Shown here: piece after piece, positions 55,887 through 64,000 of the stretch
Layout of the letters: the number at the start of each line of letters is the position of its first letter
Numbering within the stretch: position 1 is the stretch's first letter
NCBI RefSeq assembly: GCF_037975245.1
Contig: NC_092579.1
Span: 24,659,166 to 24,723,165, forward strand
DNA from: Apostichopus japonicus
Lineage: Eukaryota; Echinodermata; Holothuroidea; Aspidochirotida; Stichopodidae
Length of the DNA: 64,000 nt
Direction: 5' to 3'
Made by a program: the position numbers and the translations under genes
The notes under the pieces: model-generated
What the model was told of the DNA's origin: nothing
Databases searched by the model: none
What the model saw: the letters and a program-made list of their open reading frames with translations, nothing else

Positions 55887-58801
55887 CCCAGCAAAAAATG
55901 TACCCTAATTTTACCGCAGTAAACTATGGTAAATGTGTGGTAAATAGGGTAAATGTGTGGTAAAATTGTGGTAAAATCAACCGCGGTACATTTACCGCAG
56001 TTTTACCATGGTATTACCGCGGTAAAAGTGCGGTAAATTTACCGCAGTTTTACCATGATATTACAGCGGTATAAGTAGGGTAAAAGTGCGGTACATTTAC
56101 CACGGTAAATTTACCGCAGTTTTACCATGATACTACCGCGGTATAAGTAGGGTAAAAGTGCGGTACATTTACTACGGTAAATTTACCGCAGTTTTACCAT
56201 GGTATTACCGCGGTAAAAGTGTGGTACATTTACTACGGTAAATTTACCACAATTTTACCATGGTATTACCGCGGTAAAAGTAGGGTAAAAGTGTGGTTCA
56301 TTTACTGCGGTAAATTTACCGCAGTTTTACCATGATATAACCGCGGTATAAGCAGGGTCAAAGTGCGGTACATTTACTACGGTAAATTAACCACAGTTTA
56401 CCATGGTATTACCGCGGTAAAAGTATGGTAAAAGTGTGGTACATTTACTACGGTAAATTTACCATAGTTTTACCATGATATTACTGTAGTAAAAGTAGGG
56501 TAAGTTTATATGGTACATAAACTACATATGTGAAATTCCTACAATTGTGCCATGATTAACCACAGTAAAAATAGGGTAAAACTATACGGTGCAATTATAC
56601 TATGGTAAATTTACCATAATTGTACCACAGTAGAACATATATGGGTCACACTATGAAACATGATGGTACATTTACAGCAATTTTTCCATGATTTTGCCCC
56701 ATATTTTTGCAATACTGATATGACAAACCTTTTGTTCTACTCATATCTTAATGTTGGCAATATAAATTACCTGTGGATATGAGTTGAATAAAGAAGAGAG
56801 ACAAACTGCTATTCTTATATGTTATAGCATGCATCTCTTTTCCTAAAAAAAAAACAAGCAGAGGATAGATTTATAGAGAATTCCTTCATGGAATCCCTGA
56901 TATATTTGAGAGGAGACAACAATTAATTCTTTTTTCATTATTAGGGAGAACCTAAAAGCCTTTAAAATGAAAAAAAGAACTATATAAACTAGCACACATA
57001 AGGCATAGGTTCTGTGCCTCAACACTGTGGCACACAAAAATCCAATCAGTGTCCTCAGATTTGGGTATTCTCTGTCAGGTCCAATAAATGACTTGACAAG
57101 TCTATGTAATTATGTTCAGAGTTAAGAGCAGTGAAGAGCGGTGAGGTGGCAGAACGGGAGAGTGCACGTCTGCAGTACCTGAGGTCCCTGGTTCAAACCT
57201 CGGTGTCGACACTGACACCAATTTTCACCCCGCTCCTTTCTCGTGGTAGGAAAGTGGCTACACGTGGAAGCGGTACTCACGTCCTTCGGAGGGGACGTTA
57301 AATTGCGGTCCCGGGAGCAGGATTACACACCCCTGCCTCGTTACTTCAGTGCACTATTCGAAAAGAGAAGGCGAAATTCGCCGGTGTCCTTCCACGCACA
57401 AAAACTTGGAACCTCAATAATTACCGACTAAGGATTTCCTTAGTTTGCTGAAGCACCTTCGGGTGGAAGCAGAACACGAGGTGTATCGTATCGTATCGTA
57501 AGAGCAGTGAGGTGGCAGAACGGGAGAGTGCACGTCTGAAGTACCTGAGGTCCCTGGTTCAAACCTCGGTGTCGACACTGACACCAATTTTCACCCCGCT
57601 CCTTTCTCGTGGTAGGAAAGTGGCTACACGTGGAAGCGGTACTCACGTCCTTCGGAGGGGACGTTAAATTGCGGTCCCGGGAGCAGGATTACACACCCCT
57701 GCCTCGTTACTTCAGGGCACTATTCGAAAAGAGAAGGCGAAATTCGCCGGTGTCCTTCCACGCACATAACACTTGGAGCCTCAATTATTACCGACTAAGG
57801 ATTTCCTTAGTTTGCTGAAGCACCTTCGGGTGGAAGCAGAACACGAGGTGTATCGTATCGTATCGTCATGTTCAGAGTACTCTTTCCATAATAATTTCCG
57901 ACTAAGGATTTCCTGCTGAAGCACCTTCGGGTGGAAGCGTAATACGAGGTGTATCATATCATCATCACTCTTTCCATTTAAAACAAGTCTTTGAGGACAA
58001 TAAGAGATCAAAAGTCCAATCTGGACTACCAATCAAGTCAAAAGAAGAGAGTCAGGAATCAAACCAGCTAGGGTAAATGAAATTCAACAAAGCTTTCTCA
58101 TGTGTGAAACCTCCATGGATTTGATGAATTAAAATCTGATGCATTCTACAACTGAGGACTTATATGTCAGGCATACAACCATTACAATATGGGTAACGGC
58201 ATATAGCCAAATCATAATACAGTACACTGATGGGTGAAATTCAAAGGAATATATGGTATACATGCTGATTGAAGTTAGGACAAAATCATGCTCAATGTAA
58301 GGTAAAACTGTCCTGCAATTAGTGTAAAATCATGGTAAACTGAGGTAAAACTAAGGTAAAAGCGTAGTAAATCTACGGTAAAATTGGGGTAAAATGTGGT
58401 AAGGGCGTGGTAAAAGTATGGTAAATTGAGGTAAAACTAAGGTAAAAGCGTGGTAAATCTACGGTAAAATTGGGGTAAAAGAACGGTAAACTGTGGTAAA
58501 AGCGTGGTAAATATACGGTAAAAGAACGGTAAAACTGTGGTAAATTTGGGGTAAAAGCGTAGTAAAAGTGTAGTAAAAGCGCGGTAAAAGTATGGTAACA
58601 CCGTGGTAAATTGCGGTAAAAGTGAGGTAAAACCATGGTAAATTTGTGGTAATTTACTGCGGTAAACCGCGGTTTACCGCGTCCATAGGGCCAAAACACC
58701 GCGGTAATGTACAACAAATTTACCGCGTTTTTACCCCGGTTTTACCGGGGTAAAAGTGTGGTATGTTACCGCGGTAAATTTGAGGTAAATTTTTTCCTGG
58801 G
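55887..58801. mobile_element. 2.9-kb element with TTTACC/GGTAAA iteron ends
   Basis: The left CCCAGCAAAAAATGTACC and right (reverse complement CCCAGGAAAAAATTTACC) ends match at 16 of 18 positions. The left 0.8 kb is an array with a period of about 60-75 bp built on ACCGCAGTTTTACCATGGTA, TTACCGCGGTAAAAGT and GGTACATTTACTACGG. The right 0.5 kb is the same word set in inverted sense with shorter spacing (GGTAAAAGCGTGGTAAA). ACCGCGGT palindromes recur in both. The middle (56700-58270) is ordinary sequence plus tandem SINEs. No transposase recognised. Confidence 0.85.
57125..57970 (+). mobile_element. Tandem tRNA-SINEs with TATCG tails
   Basis: Two almost identical units 366 bp apart (B boxes GGTTCAAACC at 57190 and 57556; A box-like TGGCAGAACGGGAGAG) each end in (GTATC)n. 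A third, 3'-only fragment lies at 57888-57967 (GACTAAGGATTTCCT...GAAGCACCTTCGGGTGGAAG). The body has GGAGGGGACGTTAAATTGCG and GGTCCCGGGAGCAGG. Open frames in these units (57243-57431 and 57609-57818) are the same SINE read twice. Confidence 0.88.
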
Positions 58802-59145
58802 ACAGCGCATGTGTTATGTACCTCTGTACGAAACTCTCACTGTGCGATGTTATCGATTAATGCCTTCACAGAAATCTTCGATCAAAGTAGATCATACAAT
58901 ACTAGTGTGCTCAATATGTCTAAACCAATTCCAAACACATCTACATATATTAACGAAAAGCTGCGGGTAATTTTGGACGGGTATATCTTCGTTGCAACGA
59001 ATGGATGCAGACATTTTGATAACCTCGAAGTGAAGGTTTCCATTGTGATGACGTAACTTCTCCGACCAATCATGAGCGACTATTTACACACAATTGCAAA
59101 CCTGTTTGGGAAAAAAATTCGCCCCCCGGGTTAGATAGTCTGAAA

Positions 59146-61391
59146 CGAAGCTCACACTAATCTGTCAATTACAGCAAGTTAAGTATCTGACATTGAATGC
59201 CATTTGACCTCTATAAAAAAAAAAAACATTTTGACTGCTCATACTCTTTACCTTCTGATTCATACCCAAAAACATTCGGTACCTTTGATTTATTCTCTCT
59301 TATTGTCTAATAACCTCTGACATTCAAATCCAATAGCATGGACAACATATTGTACCTACTAAAGCTTGAAAAGATTTGCTTTACATGGTGCATAAATGCA
59401 TGCATATGCACAACGTATATGTCACCCACACTGCATGTTATGTGACATGAATTCCATATTTAATTCACTCAGCACACAAAAGTCGGGGGTTAATAACATT
59501 TCTACTCACAGGTTGTATGTCAATTAAGGATCTGTCACACTAGAATGTAATGAAGATCAGCCCTGTCCTTTCTTTTTCTTATGGCGACTCTGAAACAGTA
59601 GAGGTATAGTGCAACAAATGCTGTTTCTTCTCCATCCACAAAGCAAAATACCAATCATACAGCAGTTTATTAATTAGCTAAATTTTTATATTAAGAAGTA
59701 ACAGAAAAAGCTAAGTATTTGATAATTCAAAATGCTAAGTATCAGGGTGAAGACACACAAGGAATGAAATCCCGAAGAAATAATGTGTTGACATAACTTG
59801 ATCTCTGTGTAACTTTGACCTCCACTACAAGCAGGCGATATCTACTCACAAGGAAACCAAACAACCACATTAGAAGGAAGTTTGTACCTTGTCAGGATAT
59901 TGTTTGTTTAGGGGTATTTAAGCCCTGTTGACCTCAGATGACCTTTGTCTTCCACTAAAACCAAAAGACTTCATCTATACTCATGATTTAGGTTAGATAT
60001 ATGCATTCATGTAACATGGTCTGCACCGAAGACCAAAAAGAGTACTAGTAATTTTACCAATTGCTGATAGACTGAAGGATAGAAGGCAAATGGATAGGAA
60101 GTGGTGCAGGATGGTTCGAACAAAGTAGTGAAGTAATAAAAAAAATAAAAAACAGTCACAATACTGTACTAAATCAATAAGGTGAAACACAGGACACATA
60201 GATCTTGATTTGGTTGGGTACGTTTACTTACGAAATGAGCGTTCCCAAGGAAGTTGTTCAATGAATGCAGGGAAGTTCTTTTCTGCATACGAAGTTATGG
60301 TCGTATGCATTGTTGGCCACTTCTCGTACAGTTTTTTTGGCAACTGATGGATGCAGAATCTGAAAATCTTGTTCAATCTGTAATAAAACCATTGACAAGA
60401 AAGCCAAGGGCTTTGTGATTCCTTGCCTTTAACAAAAACCAGCCAAAATGCATTGTATGCTCAAGCTCTTCATTAAATTGACTTGTGCATAGGTTTTGAC
60501 CCCAACACGAACAATAGTGACTACCTAATCTGTAAGAGCAAACATTGTACCAAACTGAGCATCATTGAAAGTTACCTTGTAAAGATACAGTGTGTCAAGT
60601 TTTGCATATTTAACATCTGTTGGCATCAGCTGACTTTTGACCTCCATTCAAAAATAGAGGTCATGAACTCACCATGTGAAATGGAAAATAAATACCAGGA
60701 TTGCGTTCAATGTTTTTAGTTTTAACTCAATTTACCTTTGACCTCCACCAAAAACAATTGGGACCAACAAACCACTATACGTACAACCATCCTATCAAAT
60801 ATGAGCTTCATTGAAGTTTTCCTTGGTGATTACATTATTTTTATTTTCATCCCTAGATATCGCAAGATATTGCTAGATATCCATATAGTAGTGTCCTTGC
60901 GATTTTTTGAGACTTTTCCTGGCATGATCTTGGGAAATTGCAAAATAGGGAGTGGTCATTCTCCATGTAGGTCAGTGCACGACCTCTAGACGTCACTAAT
61001 ACACAACCCGATCACTTGTTATCGATGAAGTGGTGTGTTGCCGGATTTTGTCCATACAAGGTCTTGGTGCTACGGGTGACGGTCATAAATTAAGTTTCGT
61101 TACTCATCGGGAAGCGATTAGAGGGGTGGGGCGTAGGGTTGTGGGCGCGCGTTTTCGTGCAGATGGGAACAATCTCAAGAAGTGATGGGTGCGTCCGCCC
61201 CCCCCCCCCCGCCCATGAGACGCCCTTGGATCTACTACATGATATTCAGAGGAGATGTGCTAAATTCTCCGATCGCATGCGGACTTTATTTTTAGATTCA
61301 TTTGTAAGATTCATTGTTAATTGTCAACTATTAAGATCATCCAGTAAGACCTGCATAATGATTGTATATATTAGTTTTGCAGAATGACCAA
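59146..61391. other. Anonymous, with TTTGACCTCCAC repeats
   Basis: No supported gene. TTTGACCTCCACTA (59816), GTTGACCTCAGATGACCTTT (59929), TGACTTTTGACCTCCATTC (60630) and TTACCTTTGACCTCCACCAA (60734) are degenerate members of the family seen at 36.7 kb. A C-run of about 12 lies near 61200. Confidence 0.5.
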
Positions 61392-64000
61392 TAGTAACCG
61401 GTACCGATCAATCAAATGTGCGTTATCGATAAATAGAATGTGCAGAACCGATCAATCGAATATGCGGTACCGATCAATAGAATGTGCAGTAGCGATCAAT
61501 CGAATGTGAGGTACCGTTAATTCGAATGTGCGGTACCGATCAATGGAATATTCGACACCGATCAATGGAATGTGCGGTACCGATCGATCCAATGTGCGGT
61601 ACCGATCAATAGAATGAGCGGTAGCGATCAATCGAATGTGCGGTGCCGATCAATGGAATGTGCGTTATCGATAAATCGAATGTGCGGTACCGATCAATCG
61701 AATGTGCGGTACCGATCATTCGATTGTGCGGTACCGATCAATCGAATTTGCGGTACCAATTAATAAAATGTGCAGTAGCGATCAATCGAATGTGAGGTAC
61801 CGTTAATTCGAATGTGCGGTACCGCTCAATGGAATATTCGATACCGATCAATGGAATGTGCGGTACCGATCGATCTAATGTGCGGTACTGATTAATAAAA
61901 TGAGCGGTAGCGATCAATCGAATGTGCGGTACCGATCAATGGAATGTGCGTTATCGATAAATCGAATGTGCGGTACCGATCAATCGAATGTGCGGTACCG
62001 ATCATTCGAATGTACGGTACCGATCAATCGAATTTGCGGTACCAATTAATAGAATGAGCGGTAGCGATCAATCGAATGTGCGGTACCGATCATTCGAATG
62101 TGCAGTATCGATCATTCGAATGTGCAGTACCGATCAATCGAATGTGCGTTATCGATAAATCGAACGTGCGGTACCGGTCAATCGAATGTGCGGTACCGAT
62201 CAATCGAATGTGCGGTACCGATCAATCGAATTTGCGGTACCCATCAAACGAATGTGCGGTAACGTTAAATAGAAAGTGCGGTACCGATCGATCGAAAGTT
62301 CGGTACCGATTAATGGAAAGTGCTGTCCCAATCCGTACCGATCAATCAAATGTGCGATACCGATCGATCGAATGTGCGGTACCGATTAATAGAATGAGCG
62401 GTAGCGATCAATGGAATGACCGGTACCGATCAATCAAATGTGCGTTATCGATCAAAGGAATGTGCAGAACCGATCAATCGAATATGCGGTACCGATCAAT
62501 AGAATGTGCAGTGGCGATCAATCGAATGTGCGGTACCGTTAAATCAAATGTGCGGAACCGATCAAAGGAATGTTCGGTACCGATCAATGGAATGTGCGGT
62601 ACAGATCGATCTAATGTGCTGTACCGATTAATATAATGAGCGGTAGCGATCAATCGAACGTGCGGTACCGATCAATCGAATGTGCGTTATAGATCAATCA
62701 AATGTGCGGTACTGATCAATCGAATGTGCGATACCGATCAAACGAATGTGCGGTAACGTTAAATAGAAAGTGCGGTACCGATCAATCGAATGTGCAATAC
62801 CGATTAATGGAAAGTGCTGTCCCAATCGATCGAAAGTGCGGTACCGATTAAATGAATGTGCGGTACCGATCAATCGCATGTGCGGTTTTGATCAATCGAA
62901 TGTGCGATATCGATCAATCGCATGTGAGGAACCTATCAATCGAATGTGCAATACCGATCAATCGAATGTGCAGAACTGATCAATAGAAGGTGCAGTATCG
63001 ATCACGTTCCGTACCGATCAATCGAAACGGTTCCGTACCGATCAATCGAATGTGCGGTGACTATTCATCGAATGTGCGATACCGATCAATCGAATTTGGG
63101 TACCGATCAATCGAATGTTCGATACCGATCGATCGAATTTGCGGTACCGATCAATCGAATGTGCGGTACCGATCAATCGAATTTGCGATACCGATCAAAC
63201 GAATGTGCGGTAACGTTAAATAGAAAGTGCGGTACCGATCAATCGAATGTGCAATACCGATTAATGGAAAGTGCTGTCCCAATCGATCGAAAGTGCGGTA
63301 CCGATTAAATGAATGTGCGGTACCGACCAATCGCATGTGCGGTTTTGATCAATCGAATGTGCGGTATCGATCAGTCGCATGTGAGGAACCTATCAATCGA
63401 ATGTGCAATACCGATCAATCGAATGTGCGAAACTGATCAATAGAAGGTGCACTATCGATCATGTTCCGTACCGATCAATCGAATGTTCCGTACCGATCAA
63501 TGGAATGTGCGGTGCCTATTCATCGAATGTGCGATACCGATCAATCGAATGTGCAGTACCGATCAATCGAATGTGCGTTATCGATAAATCGAATGTGCGG
63601 TACCGATCAATCGAATGTGCGTACCGATCATTCGAATGTGCGGTACCGATCAATCGAATTTGCGGTACCGATTAATAGAATGAGCGGTAGCGATCAATCG
63701 GATGTGCGGTACCGATCAATCGAATGTGCGGTACCGATCAATCGAATGTGCGGTACCGATCAATCGAATTTGCGATACCGATCAAACGAATGTGCGGTAA
63801 CGTTAAATAGAAAGTGCGGTACCGATCAATCGAATGTGCAATACCGATTAATGGGAAGTGCTGTCCCAATCGATCGAAAGTGCGGTATTGATTAAATGAA
63901 TGTGCGGTACCGATCAATCGCATGTGCGGTTTTGATCAATCGAATGTGCGGTATCGATCAATCGAATTTGCGGTACCGATTAATAGAATGAGCGGTAGCG
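61392..64000. repeat. 22-bp satellite with higher-order structure
   Basis: More than 100 tandem units built on GGTACCGATCAATCGAAT plus GTGC (period 22 bp), continuing past the window end. The unit holds two overlapping dyads, CGGTACCG and CGATCAATCG. Because 22 bp shifts frame each unit, all frames give repeating nonsense peptides on both strands. A marker variant (TGCTGTCCCAATC) recurs at 62321, 62815, 63272 and 63859 with near-identical neighbours, showing that blocks of about 450-590 bp were duplicated together. Confidence 0.95.

Larger units (their letters stand above)
54846..59145. mobile_element. Composite interval with inverted ends
   Basis: GCGAATTTTTTTTTCCCAAA plus CAGGTTTGCAATTA at 54870-54898 recurs inverted at 59083-59120 (AATTGCAAACCTGTTTGGGA then AAAAAAATTCGCC). 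The next about 100 bp (cattgatgacgtcag/TGATGACGTAACTTC region) also look inverted. This could be one old 4.3-kb element now housing T1 copy 2 and the TTTACC iteron element. TSDs not found. Confidence 0.5.

Noticed and set aside
57243-57818. Duplicate 62- and 69-residue open frames
   Set aside because: They lie wholly within the tandem SINE bodies and have no domain.
61572-63923. Long open frames (up to 186 residues) on both strands giving repeated CGTDQSNVRYRSIECAV-like peptides
   Set aside because: They are the 22-bp satellite read in three frames; the same pattern appears on both strands and changes with unit variants.
61392-64000. CRISPR-like array
   Set aside because: There are no unique spacers between the 22-bp units, and the genome is clearly eukaryotic.

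Overview
This window is eukaryotic, and I find no convincing host gene in it. The DNA is AT-rich, with introns-and-repeats style sequence and no bacterial operon logic. Nearly everything recognisable is a transposable element, a fragment of one, or a tandem repeat. DIRS-type tyrosine-recombinase retroelements, several hAT-type DNA transposons, tRNA-derived SINEs with tandem copies, TAGGCCTA-rich stretches and degenerate TGACCTTTGACCTCC-type repeats together suggest a marine invertebrate, most likely an echinoderm. That taxonomic guess is inference.

Layout. 0-4 kb: a 99-bp tandem repeat, then anonymous sequence. 4.0-6.9 kb: an almost complete hAT transposon whose transposase frame has two in-frame stops. 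7.6-9.5 kb: a plus-strand, internally deleted DIRS copy (C1) holding gag, RT and tyrosine-recombinase remnants, an internal complementary region and the 3' ITR. 9.6-11.3 kb: a non-autonomous TIR element carrying a 65-bp G-rich minisatellite. 11.95-12.04 kb: a perfect 39-bp-arm hairpin. 12.5-13.5 kb: the 5' end of another DIRS copy (C2), cut by a 1.2-kb element studded with GTCACGTGTGTGAC. 14.7-15.7 kb: a LINE 3' end and a tRNA-SINE. 18.8-23.3 kb and 25.0-28.9 kb: two minus-strand DIRS copies (A and B). A is the best preserved (gag, RT, RNase H) but lacks the recombinase. B carries a 175-bp MITE just past its YLDD catalytic motif.

29-31.6 kb and 34.4-36.0 kb: TIR elements with target-site duplications (TSDs), each with a smaller MITE nested inside; the 437-bp MITE at 29.5 kb is a deletion derivative of the 4-kb hAT. 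39-42 kb: a four-layer nest (host TIR element, SINE, hAT-like element, Mutator-like element with 9-bp TSD) for which an uninterrupted relative exists at 55.3 kb. 42.9-46.5 kb: a hAT MITE, an iteron-ended element containing two tandem SINEs, and a second hAT transposase pseudogene with an inverted partial copy at 48.2-48.5 kb. 48.8-49.7 kb: a foldback element made wholly of about 52-bp iterons in opposed orientation. 51.5-53.3 kb: a diverged tandem duplication. 54.8-59.1 kb: a composite with inverted ends, containing a 2.9-kb element whose two ends are arrays of GGTAAA/TTTACC iterons, with tandem SINEs in its middle. 61.4-64.0 kb: a 22-bp satellite with higher-order structure that runs off the window.

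No part of this works as a set of cooperating host genes. Its interest is the stratigraphy of insertions, the self-complementary structures, and a conserved Cys motif in the DIRS gag.
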